Source: Acidimicrobiaceae bacterium
GTDB taxonomy: Bacteria; Actinomycetota; Acidimicrobiia; Acidimicrobiales; UBA8592
Length of the DNA: 8,165 nucleotides
Direction: 5' to 3'
NCBI GenBank assembly: GCA_002715405.1
Contig: PAZD01000005.1
Span: forward strand, 1 to 8,165
Shown: piece by piece, positions 1-6,679 of the stretch
Numbering within the stretch: the first letter of the stretch is position 1
Layout of the letters: each line of letters begins with the position of its first letter
The notes under the pieces: generated by a model
The model's input: only the letters and a program-made list of their open reading frames with translations
What the model was told of the DNA's origin: nothing
Database searches by the model: none
Program-made: the position numbers and the translations under genes

Positions 1-335
1 ACAGTCGCAACAGGTACTCCTTTGGGCATTTGCACTGTTGCGTATAGAGCGTCTTGGCCATTAAGTGCCCCGCCGGACATTGGTACTCCAACGACAGGAA
101 GCGTTGTGTGGGCTGCGACTACCCCTGCAAGGTGGGCAGCCATTCCTGCTCCGCAGATGAACGCCACATACCCGTTCTCTCGAGCTGTTGAAACAAGTTC
201 AACGACCTGTTCTGGATTTCGGTGAGCTGATAGAACCCGCCAGTCGGATTCAATTCCGAATTCTTCAAGAGTTTCTTTTGCTTTTTGCATTTTGGATTCG
301 TCTGATGTCGAACCCATCAGAATTCCAACTTTCAT
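1..335 (-). CDS. purE: N5-carboxyaminoimidazole ribonucleotide mutase (PurE, class I), 3' end cut off by the window
   Basis: PurE moves the carboxylate of N5-CAIR to carbon 4 to give CAIR, a middle step of de novo purine synthesis in the cytoplasm. The reverse complement encodes 111 residues and stays open to the window edge; the family is usually about 160-170 residues, so roughly the last third is missing. Visible motifs are the phosphate-binding GSTSD (residues 8-12), SAHRNP (36-41) with the expected catalytic His38, the GAGMAAHLAG loop (62-71) and the GGALNGQDALYATVQMPKG segment (88-106). The GAG-AAHL loop marks a class I mutase; class II AIR carboxylases carry an AGRSNALSG-type loop instead. 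The ATG at 335 is preceded by an AAAAGGAA ribosome site at good spacing. It lies 58 bases after purD on the same strand and is probably co-transcribed with it. The family assignment is very secure. Confidence 0.97.
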   Translation of the reverse strand, partial: MKVGILMGSTSDESKMQKAKETLEEFGIESDWRVLSAHRNPEQVVELVSTARENGYVAFICGAGMAAHLAGVVAAHTTLPVVGVPMSGGALNGQDALYATVQMPKGVPVAT

Positions 336-341
336 ATCATG

Positions 342-349
342 TTCCTTTT
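342..349 (-). promoter_or_regulatory. Shine-Dalgarno site of purE
   Basis: On the minus strand this reads AAAAGGAA and ends 6 bases before the ATG at 335. It supports that start over the out-of-frame ATG at 340, which would encode only two residues before a stop. Confidence 0.75.
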
Positions 350-393
350 CGTAGGTTGTGTTGATGATCTGGGCCCTATCCCCATAATACGCG

Positions 394-1617
394 TCATTTG
401 ACGGCCTCTGCGATGTCTTGTCGTTTATGTAACCCTTCCCAATGAATTTTCCCTGCACCCGTGTATGCGTTTTGGCGGGCTCCTTCAATTGTGCTGCCTC
501 GACCAGTCACAGCAAGCACTCTTCCTCCGGCAGTTACTGGTTGCTGTTCTTCATCGAGACTGATGCCGGCGGCGTATACTTTTTCTACCCCGTTGGTATT
601 AGTTGCTTCCTCTATGCCTTTAATGCGGTCACCGACTCGGGGAGATGTCGGGTATCCCTCAGTAGCACAAACTACCGTGACCATTGCATCAGAAGTGAAT
701 ACCGGCGTTGTTCTAATATCTCCTCTTGAAGCTTCGAGGAGAAGGTCGGTTAAGCTGCTTTCGAAGCGGGGTAGGACTACTTGAGCTTCTGGGTCGCCGA
801 ATCGAACGTTGTATTCGAGGAGCTTTGGACCATCTTCTGTGATCATGAGTCCTGCGTACAGCACTCCTCTGTAATCAATTCCTCTTTGGCGAAGTTTCGT
901 AATCGTGGGCTGAATGAAATTCTTGAGAACATCGTCCACGAGAGCGGGGGTAGCTATTGGGACTGGGGAATATGCTCCCATTCCTCCCGTATTTGGTCCG
1001 AAGTCATTGTTGTGAAGTCGTTTAAAGTCTTGGGCGGGGCTGAGAGCAAAGGCTTTTTCACCGTCACTGATTGCAAGGATTGATATCTCGGGGCCGACAA
1101 GTCCTTCTTCGATAACTATTTTTTCTCCTGCTCCTCCAAATGCGGAACCTGAGAGGTAATCGTTCACTGCAATTTTGGCGTCGTTTAATAAATCAGTAAC
1201 TAGCACTCCTTTACCTGCTGCGAGTCCGTCAGTTTTTATAACATATGGAGCTGCCATGGTCTCTAGGTATGAGTGGGCCTGTTTAACGTCTGTGAAGGTT
1301 CCGTGGTCAGCGGTTGGGACACCTGCTTCCATAACGAGATCTTTCATCCAGGCTTTTGAACCTTCCAATTGAGCTCCATCAGCGCCGGGGCCAAAAACAA
1401 GCTTTCCTTGTTCTCGCAGCTGATCGGCTAATCCGGTGACAAGTGGAGCTTCGGGGCCGATGACATAAAGATCGGCGTCAATTTCCAGTGGAGAAGTTGG
1501 AGTCGAATGTGGGATGACGGGATTCCCTGGTGTGACAATAACGTCTGCGTCTCTGCTGATGACATCTGAGAGAGCGTGTTCGCGTCCGCCCGATCCGACG
1601 ATTACGACCGTAGTCAT
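394..1617 (-). CDS. purD: Phosphoribosylamine-glycine ligase (GAR synthetase, PurD)
   Basis: PurD joins glycine to 5-phosphoribosylamine using ATP to form GAR, the second step of purine synthesis, in the cytoplasm. The 407-residue product has the N-terminal GSGGREHAL (8-16), GPEAPLVTG (54-62) and QLEGSKAWMKD (83-93). The ATP-grasp domain follows with PYVIKTDGLAAGKGV (124-138), DFKRLHNNDFGPNTGGMGAY (197-216) and the metal/ATP-binding EYNVRFGDPEAQ (269-280). The C-terminal domain follows, so the gene looks intact. It is somewhat short for the family (about 420-430): the stretch between the N-terminal GN (31-32) and GPEAPL (54-59) is about 20 residues shorter than in E. coli PurD. The ATG at 1617 gives the expected N terminus (TTVVIVGSGGREHAL), although the upstream sequence is A-rich with no clear GGAG-type ribosome site. 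It lies 66 bases after purA and 58 before purE. Confidence 0.98.
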   Translation of the reverse strand: MTTVVIVGSGGREHALSDVISRDADVIVTPGNPVIPHSTPTSPLEIDADLYVIGPEAPLVTGLADQLREQGKLVFGPGADGAQLEGSKAWMKDLVMEAGVPTADHGTFTDVKQAHSYLETMAAPYVIKTDGLAAGKGVLVTDLLNDAKIAVNDYLSGSAFGGAGEKIVIEEGLVGPEISILAISDGEKAFALSPAQDFKRLHNNDFGPNTGGMGAYSPVPIATPALVDDVLKNFIQPTITKLRQRGIDYRGVLYAGLMITEDGPKLLEYNVRFGDPEAQVVLPRFESSLTDLLLEASRGDIRTTPVFTSDAMVTVVCATEGYPTSPRVGDRIKGIEEATNTNGVEKVYAAGISLDEEQQPVTAGGRVLAVTGRGSTIEGARQNAYTGAGKIHWEGLHKRQDIAEAVK

Positions 1618-1683
1618 GGTGTTTTCTTTTTGTTGGGTTGGAGTGTGGTATATTCGCCGGCTTGCGCTCGTCGTGTAACTTCA

Positions 1684-2961
1684 CTACTGCCAATCAACGT
1701 ATTGTTTCCTACCTGGGCCGACACCGATTAACGAAATAGGTACGCCAATGTATTCTTCGAGGGCACGGACATAGTCTTGTGCTTTTTGGGGAAGGTCGCC
1801 GGCTTGCGTAACTCCAGTAATGTCTTCTTGCCAACCGGGGAGTTCTTCATAAATTGGTTTTGCTTTGTGAAAGTCTGTTTGGTGGTACGGCATTTTTTCT
1901 ACTCGTTGCCCGTCGATATCGTATGCGACACATATTTTGACGGTTTCTAAAGTATCCATGACATCAAGCTTGGTTAGGGCAATGTCAGTCAGTGAATTGA
2001 GGCGGACAGCGTGACGGAGCATGACGGAGTCAAACCATCCGGTACGTCTGCGTCTACCAGTGTTTGTCCCGTACTCGTGTCCTATATCGACGAAATGATC
2101 TGCGACTTCATCGAAGAGCTCTGCGGGGAAAGGTCCTGATCCGACTCTGGTCGTGTATGCTTTCGCGATTCCAACTATTCGATTGAGATATCTTGGCCCC
2201 ACGCCTGTTCCAGTGCAAGCCCCTCCAGCTGTGGGGTTTGATGACGTGACAAATGGGTAAGTTCCGTGATCTAAATCTAGGAAAGTGGCTTGGGCGCCTT
2301 CAAAGAGGACATGCTGATCTGCTTCGAGTGCTTCATGGATGAAGTCTGTCGTATCTGCAATGAGTGGGGCAATACGTGGCAGGTATGTGTCAAGGTAAGT
2401 AGAGGCAAGATTTTCGGTGTTTGGTGTTAGCCGGTTGTAGACTTTCGCCAGTAGGGGCCCTTTTTCGTGAAGCGCGACGTTGAGTTTTTCTCTGAAGATT
2501 TTTGGATCTAGGAGATCTTGGACACGAATACCTACTCTGAAAGCTTTATCAGCGTATGCCGGTCCTATACCTCGCTTTGTGGTGCCGAGTTTGTTCGCTC
2601 CAAGGTGGCGCTCAAAGACGACATCGAGTTCTTGATGATATGGGAGTATTAAGTGTGCGTTGCCGCTGAGTTTAAGGTGGTCACAGTTCACGCCCTTCGC
2701 TTCTAGCATGTCGATCTCTTTTATGAGGACATCGAGGTCGACAACTACTCCATTACCGATTACGGGTGTGATGTGGTCGTAAAGGATGCCGCTTGGAATC
2801 AGCTGCAAAGCGGTTGTTTCGCCATCTACGACAAGGGTGTGGCCAGCATTATGTCCGCCTTGGTAGCGCACAACCACCTGCATGTCCTGAGCGAAAAGGT
2901 CGGTGAACTTTCCTTTTCCTTCATCGCCCCATTGGGTACCTACGACAACGGTCGATGGCAC
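1684..2961 (-). CDS. purA: Adenylosuccinate synthetase (PurA)
   Basis: PurA condenses IMP with aspartate using GTP to give adenylosuccinate, the first committed step towards AMP; it is a cytoplasmic homodimer. The 425-residue product matches the usual family length. Visible motifs are WGDEGKGK (11-18) with catalytic Asp13, GGHNAGHT (35-42) with catalytic His41, GTTKRGIGPAYADK (126-139), the LFEGAQATFLDLDHGTYPF block (219-237) and the nucleotide-binding GTNTGRRRRTGWFD (298-311). All key residues seen in E. coli PurA are present. The start is a GTG, chosen because the protein then begins directly at the first strand (PSTVVVGTQWGDEGKGK) and because an AAAGGAG site precedes it. It is separated from livK by 103 bases with two hairpins and followed by purD after 66 bases, so it probably opens the pur section of the transcript. 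Confidence 0.99.
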   Translation of the reverse strand: MPSTVVVGTQWGDEGKGKFTDLFAQDMQVVVRYQGGHNAGHTLVVDGETTALQLIPSGILYDHITPVIGNGVVVDLDVLIKEIDMLEAKGVNCDHLKLSGNAHLILPYHQELDVVFERHLGANKLGTTKRGIGPAYADKAFRVGIRVQDLLDPKIFREKLNVALHEKGPLLAKVYNRLTPNTENLASTYLDTYLPRIAPLIADTTDFIHEALEADQHVLFEGAQATFLDLDHGTYPFVTSSNPTAGGACTGTGVGPRYLNRIVGIAKAYTTRVGSGPFPAELFDEVADHFVDIGHEYGTNTGRRRRTGWFDSVMLRHAVRLNSLTDIALTKLDVMDTLETVKICVAYDIDGQRVEKMPYHQTDFHKAKPIYEELPGWQEDITGVTQAGDLPQKAQDYVRALEEYIGVPISLIGVGPGRKQYVDWQ

Positions 2962-2969
2962 AGGCGAGT

Positions 2970-2976
2970 CTCCTTT
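2970..2976 (-). promoter_or_regulatory. Shine-Dalgarno site that fixes the GTG start of purA
   Basis: The minus strand reads AAAGGAG, 8 bases before the GTG at 2961. This strong match makes the GTG the convincing start codon. Confidence 0.85.
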
Positions 2977-3000
2977 GTTTGACGTCGCTTACCTACCCAC

Positions 3001-3031
3001 TGTAGACATACTTTCTTAAAATATGCCTACA
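3001..3031 (-). promoter_or_regulatory. Long hairpin in the purA leader / livK-purA spacer
   Basis: The minus-strand arms TGTAGGCATATTTT and AAAGTATGTCTACA flank an AAG loop, giving a 14-bp stem with no unpaired stem bases if G-U pairs are counted. Both imperfections are G-U wobbles in minus-strand RNA but would be A-C mismatches in plus-strand RNA, which suggests an RNA structure in the sense transcript. No T-run follows either arm, so it is not a standard intrinsic terminator. It ends 24 bases before the purA ribosome site. It could be a leader structure, a processing or stabilising hairpin at the end of the liv message, or a protein-binding inverted repeat. Its function is unknown. Confidence 0.6.
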
Positions 3032-3036
3032 CGCAG

Positions 3037-3061
3037 TAAAGATTCTCTAAGAAACTCTTTA
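3037..3061 (-). promoter_or_regulatory. Weaker hairpin just after livK
   Basis: Only 3 bases past the livK stop codon, the minus strand carries the arms TAAAGAGTTTC and GAGAATCTTTA around a TTA loop. There are ten pairs, including one G-U wobble, and one G-A mismatch. It is AT-rich and has no following T-run, so it may be a weak transcript-end or stabilising hairpin rather than a true terminator. It lies immediately before the larger hairpin. Confidence 0.4.
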
Positions 3062-3064
3062 GGG

Positions 3065-4522
3065 TTACCCCCCAAACGATCCACCTTCACCTTCAGTGTC
3101 AATCACATCTGATATTGGTGTAAACGTAAGGCTCCCATCGATAACCTGCACTTCTTGTATTTGCGCGGCTTCAGTCACATAAGCGTCATTAGTGCCGTCG
3201 AGAATGATTTTACCTCCGAGGAGATTGTCGTTAATGGTCGTGAGATTCCACGTCGCTTGCATGACATTCACTCTGTTGATCCCACCGGGTAATTCGTGAG
3301 CTGCCCTGAGGATATCTACAACAACCTGGGCAAAGAAGATACCGCCCGAGTAGGAACCATCTTCGCATGTAACGCTGCTGTAGTCCTCGAGAACCATTCT
3401 AGTTAGAACCATCGAAGGGTCGTTTTCATATCTTGGGTCTCCACAAATTTTGTTGTAGTTTGCCATCAGCACCCCAGAGCCTTCTTTTTGAAGGGTGTCA
3501 GTGAATTCTTGGACAGGGGCGAAGAACGCTGGAAGATTATTGCATGTGTATGACATGAAAAACATTGGACGCCACGATGGGATACTCGCAAGTGTTCCAA
3601 CGGTTTGAGGGCAGAATGCTGCGGTTGTTCCAGCTACTAGAACTTGTGCTCCTGATGCAACGAGAGTGGTCATCTCATTTGTAACGTCAGGGGCGGCAGG
3701 ATCGTGAAGTTCTTCGGCGATCAGCTCGATATCACCTCTGTCTTCACAGCCTTGAAGGGTTTGCTGATAGGTCTTGCCGAAGTCATTATTCATAAATAAA
3801 GCTGCAACGGTTGCTCCCTTTCCGAGCTCGGTAACAATGTGTTGGCACCAGATTTCTGTTTCTGTTGCATAATTTAAAATATTCCCCACAGTCCAAGGGA
3901 AGCTTGCCGGGTCACCCCACTGTGGGAAGCCGGAAAGATTAAGTAATTGAGGAACACATGCTTCGTCGGTGATTGGTCGAATTGCGAAGTTGTTAGGAGT
4001 TCCAATTACTCCTGCGAAACCAAGAATGTTTTCCGTTTCTAGCATCTCTTCCACGTTTGCTACAGTTCGGCCTGCTTCGTAGCCATCATCTCTTGCTACA
4101 AGGACGAGTTCATAATCTCCAATGGGTAGCTGGTCGTTTACAAAATCAAAGTAGATTTGCATTCCCTCACCGATAGCCCCGAATGCCGCAAGTTGGCCTG
4201 ATTGAGGAAGAGAAGTCCCGATTCGGACTTGGCCATCGTCTGTAACACCTTGATATGGATCCCAGTCGTCTGGACATGCATCTAGATCGAGCACTGTTCC
4301 GGTTGCAATTTCAATCTGGCCACTTGTCGGAGCTGATGTATCTTCTTCAGCTTCTGAACTCGACGCAGATACCTCAGAAGATGATGCTGAACTCGAAGTC
4401 GAGCTGGACGATTCAGAATCGCCGACTGATCGAACCCCTCCACCATCATCATCACCACATCCGGCAGTTATAAGGCTGATCACCCCAAAAATACATACAA
4501 GACGAATAATTACTTTTTTCAT
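3065..4522 (-). CDS. livK: Substrate-binding lipoprotein of a branched-chain amino acid/amide (HAAT) family ABC importer
   Basis: This is the extracytoplasmic receptor that would deliver a solute to LivH/LivM. From the ATG at 4522 it has 485 residues. A signal peptide (KK, hydrophobic stretch 8-21) ends at the lipobox TAGC with Cys22, so it should be lipid-anchored. A DDDGGG stretch and a Ser/Glu-rich tether (about 32-66) follow, then a type 1 periplasmic binding fold of the Peripla_BP_6 kind starting near VRIGTSLPQSGQLAAFG. Further family segments are GTPNNFAIRP, VPQLLNLSGFPQWGDP, FPWTVG and ALFMNNDFGKTY. The mature domain holds eight further cysteines, an even number that could form disulfides. 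A longer reading would start at TTG 4534, but that puts the GGAGGG ribosome site inside the gene, so the ATG is preferred. The symbol is used at family level only; the ligand is not known and need not be Leu, Ile or Val. Confidence 0.93.
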   Translation of the reverse strand: MKKVIIRLVCIFGVISLITAGCGDDDGGGVRSVGDSESSSSTSSSASSSEVSASSSEAEEDTSAPTSGQIEIATGTVLDLDACPDDWDPYQGVTDDGQVRIGTSLPQSGQLAAFGAIGEGMQIYFDFVNDQLPIGDYELVLVARDDGYEAGRTVANVEEMLETENILGFAGVIGTPNNFAIRPITDEACVPQLLNLSGFPQWGDPASFPWTVGNILNYATETEIWCQHIVTELGKGATVAALFMNNDFGKTYQQTLQGCEDRGDIELIAEELHDPAAPDVTNEMTTLVASGAQVLVAGTTAAFCPQTVGTLASIPSWRPMFFMSYTCNNLPAFFAPVQEFTDTLQKEGSGVLMANYNKICGDPRYENDPSMVLTRMVLEDYSSVTCEDGSYSGGIFFAQVVVDILRAAHELPGGINRVNVMQATWNLTTINDNLLGGKIILDGTNDAYVTEAAQIQEVQVIDGSLTFTPISDVIDTEGEGGSFGG

Positions 4523-4526
4523 TGAA

Positions 4527-4532
4527 CCCTCC
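4527..4532 (-). promoter_or_regulatory. Shine-Dalgarno site that decides the livK start
   Basis: The minus strand reads GGAGGG, 4 bases before the ATG at 4522. It overlaps the first codons of the alternative TTG-initiated reading, which argues that the TTG is not used and that the protein begins MKKVII. Confidence 0.85.
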
Positions 4533-4546
4533 AAGAGGTATTGTGA

Positions 4547-4575
4547 AAAATAGTGAATTTTTAAAGCTTACGCAA
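4547..4575 (-). promoter_or_regulatory. Candidate sigma-70-type promoter for livK
   Basis: In the 101-base gap between livM and livK the minus strand has TTGCGT (4570-4575), a 17-base spacer and TATTTT (4547-4552). Three of six bases match the -35 consensus and four of six the -10. A transcript starting about 7 bases downstream would have a leader of roughly 20 bases containing the GGAGGG site. The gap is strongly AT-rich, so chance matches are likely. Confidence 0.3.
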
Positions 4576-4623
4576 ACAAATCGCTTATGAATTTAAAAGA
4601 GTAGCTATAGATTTTTCGAAGAA

Positions 4624-5778
4624 TTACTGAGCTCGTGCTTCTGTTATTTTGAATCTGTTCTTTAATTTTCTCCAACCAGTGACGATACCGCCGGGGAGGA
4701 ATAAGGTCAGGACAATCAGCAAGAGACCAAGGATCAGAGATCCGGTAGGTCCTTGAAGCCAACGTTGGGGAACGAAAGATATAGATTGGGTCGAAGAAGC
4801 CCAATCCGGTACCAGTGCATAAATAAGCCCACCTATAACTGCTCCGGGGAGTGTTCCTACACCTCCTACAACAAGTCCAACGATTAGATATATAGCCACT
4901 AGTGAGCTGAAGTCATCAGGGGAGGCAATTCCTACCTCAGCTACATATATTGCCCCTCCTATTCCGCCAAGAGCAGAAGCGACGCCAAATGAAAGCGTTT
5001 TCGTAATTGCAAGATTTACTCCAGAAACAGCTGCGCTTGTCTCATTGTCACGAATTGCTCTCATAGCTCGACCGGGGCGGCTGTGAATTAGGTTATAGAC
5101 AAGCCAGAAACAAATTCCAGCAATCACGCAGAATAAGATGAATTTCCATAAACGCGACTCTTCTCTGTTCGAAAGAGGTCCATCACCAAAAAACCCACCT
5201 AGAAGAGGTAATTTTTGAAGCGCTTGGGCAACTTCATCGAATGGAAGCCAGGCTGGAGCAACAAATTTGTAGTTACTAGTGAGTTTCCCTCCAGCGCCAC
5301 CGGTATATGAATAGAGTTTGTCGAGTTTGACAATTGAGGGGAAAACAGCAGCAAGCCCAAAAGTGAGTAAAGCAAGGTAAAGACCGCGAATTCGAAGTGC
5401 CGGAAGACCCAAAACCATTCCAATGATGAAACAAGCTGGGATGACGATCAAAAGAGTAAGGAGAAAAGGCCAAGAATGATCGGCTATGAGCCAAGCAGAG
5501 ATGTATGCGCCCGTTCCGAAGAAGAAACTTTGACCCAGTGCAATTTGGCCTGTGTATCCAATAACAACTTGGAGGCCAAGAATAGCGATGGTGTAAGCGA
5601 TCGCCTTGTTTAACCGGATTAGAGACAAGTTGTAGTTATTCGAGCCGATTGAAATCGTTCCAACATCAACATATGCAAAAGCTATAAGGAGAAGAGATAG
5701 AACGAAGCACGCCCACATCACAATCCGAGAGTTAAGTTGCCCTTCATTTCTATTAGACTTTTTGATCTTTGAAGCCAT
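4624..5778 (-). CDS. livM: ABC importer permease, LivM family
   Basis: This is one of the two membrane subunits forming the HAAT transport channel, presumably paired with LivH. The 384-residue product has a charged cytoplasmic N terminus, a first membrane segment near residues 18-37 and several later hydrophobic helices. LivM-type sequences are GYTGQIALGQ (74-83), LPALRIRGLYLALLTFG (125-141) and a TGG turn (159-161). A hydrophilic loop runs to about 209. The cytoplasmic EAA-type coupling loop that docks on an ATPase is seen at HSRPGRAMRAIRDNETSAA (232-250). The C-terminal helices end in LFLPGGIVTGWRKLKNRFK. The ATG at 5778 follows the livH stop by 9 bases; the ribosome site is weak, suggesting coupling to livH translation. 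Length and motifs are normal. The solute cannot be told from the permease. Confidence 0.96.
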   Translation of the reverse strand: MASKIKKSNRNEGQLNSRIVMWACFVLSLLLIAFAYVDVGTISIGSNNYNLSLIRLNKAIAYTIAILGLQVVIGYTGQIALGQSFFFGTGAYISAWLIADHSWPFLLTLLIVIPACFIIGMVLGLPALRIRGLYLALLTFGLAAVFPSIVKLDKLYSYTGGAGGKLTSNYKFVAPAWLPFDEVAQALQKLPLLGGFFGDGPLSNREESRLWKFILFCVIAGICFWLVYNLIHSRPGRAMRAIRDNETSAAVSGVNLAITKTLSFGVASALGGIGGAIYVAEVGIASPDDFSSLVAIYLIVGLVVGGVGTLPGAVIGGLIYALVPDWASSTQSISFVPQRWLQGPTGSLILGLLLIVLTLFLPGGIVTGWRKLKNRFKITEARAQ

Positions 5779-5787
5779 ATCTTTGCC

Positions 5788-6678
5788 CTATACTCTTTCA
5801 ACTGCTCTTGTACCGAGCACACCAGATGGACGGAGGGTGAGCACGATAAGTAGCACCACGACTGCTGCCGAGAGGCTCATCTCATTAGGTATAAAGGGTA
5901 TGTACTGGACTACAACACTCTGGACAAATCCAATTGTCAAACCACCTATTAATGCACCCCATAGGCTATCTAAGCCTCCAAGGGCTGCCGCTGTTACAGA
6001 AAAGATGAGTGCTCGGAGCATCATAGATGGCTCGATTTGGAGAACGGGATTCGCAGCGTAAATTGATGCCCCTAACGTTCCTGCAGCTGCGGCGAGCGCC
6101 CAACCAAACTGAAGGGTTGGCCCAATATTTATTCCGCTGAGTCTGCTCGATTCCAAATTGGAAGAGACAGCACGAAATGCCAATCCGAATTTTGTTTTCG
6201 TTAGAAGTGTTTGTAAAACAATTAAGACAAGAACACAGCTTGAGAAGGCAAAGATGGAATACCACGAGAGCCTGACATTGTTATAAGTGAAAGCATTCCC
6301 AGAGGGGAAGAGCTGTGGGAATGATTGAGGGTCAAAGCGCCAAGTAATAGCGGCAATTGCATTAATGACCAGAAAAAGACCAAGCGTGATTATGACTAAA
6401 GGCAAATGGTCAGCTGGATCAAACTTACGTATAAAAGTTCTTTCAAGAACGGCGGCGAGGATTCCAGAGAATATCATTCCTATGATGACTGCCCACCACA
6501 TGGGCAGTCCCCAGTTCCATAATTGAAGGACAGCGAAAGCTCCCAACATTGCTTGTTCACCCTGCGCAAAGTTGATAAGCGTTGTTGCTTTAAAGATCAA
6601 AACCATTGCTACTGCTATCAAGGCGTAGGTAGAGCCATTCGTTAATGCATCAATTACCCTTTGGAGAAATAGATCCAT
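5788..6678 (-). CDS. livH: ABC importer permease, LivH family
   Basis: This is the second membrane subunit of the importer. From the ATG at 6678 it has 296 residues, close to the family norm, and begins MDLFLQRVIDALTNGSTYAL as LivH proteins typically do. Family signatures are NFAQGE (36-41), ITLGLFLVINA (97-107) and the EAA-type loop FGLAFRAVSSNLESSRLSGI (164-183). The C terminus has GGLDSLWGALIGGLTIG and the LTLRPSGVLG ending. An in-frame ATG at 6714 would add twelve residues and overlap livF by 35 bases. The later ATG is preferred because GGGGG stands 6 bases before it and the gap to the livF stop is then a single base. It is followed by livM after 9 bases, so the permeases are co-translated. 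Confidence 0.95.
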   Translation of the reverse strand: MDLFLQRVIDALTNGSTYALIAVAMVLIFKATTLINFAQGEQAMLGAFAVLQLWNWGLPMWWAVIIGMIFSGILAAVLERTFIRKFDPADHLPLVIITLGLFLVINAIAAITWRFDPQSFPQLFPSGNAFTYNNVRLSWYSIFAFSSCVLVLIVLQTLLTKTKFGLAFRAVSSNLESSRLSGINIGPTLQFGWALAAAAGTLGASIYAANPVLQIEPSMMLRALIFSVTAAALGGLDSLWGALIGGLTIGFVQSVVVQYIPFIPNEMSLSAAVVVLLIVLTLRPSGVLGTRAVERV

Positions 6679-6679
6679 A

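Noticed and set aside
332..340. Tiny frame ATG-ATA-TGA overlapping the purE start, as a possible translational control element
   Set aside because: Two codons by chance next to a well-placed purE ribosome site; there is no supporting evidence.
442..1372. Several overlapping plus-strand frames of 65-107 codons opposite purD
   Set aside because: They overlap one another and a gene with strong family motifs, have no recognisable protein features and no convincing start signals, so they are shadow frames.
1478..1693. Minus-strand 71-codon Arg-rich frame across the purA-purD junction
   Set aside because: It overlaps the first codons of purD in another frame; its Arg-rich composition follows from reading purD out of frame. 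No family features are seen.
2990..3045. Promoter for purA with TTTACT and TAAGAA boxes inside the spacer hairpin
   Set aside because: Only three bases of the -10 box match consensus and the boxes coincide with the hairpin arms; the support is too weak to annotate.
4255..4473. Plus-strand reading frame encoding a run of six histidines, like a metal-binding peptide or an affinity tag
   Set aside because: It lies antisense to the livK signal and tether region. The histidine run is simply the reverse of the Asp/Gly codons of the DDDGGG stretch, and there is no ribosome site.
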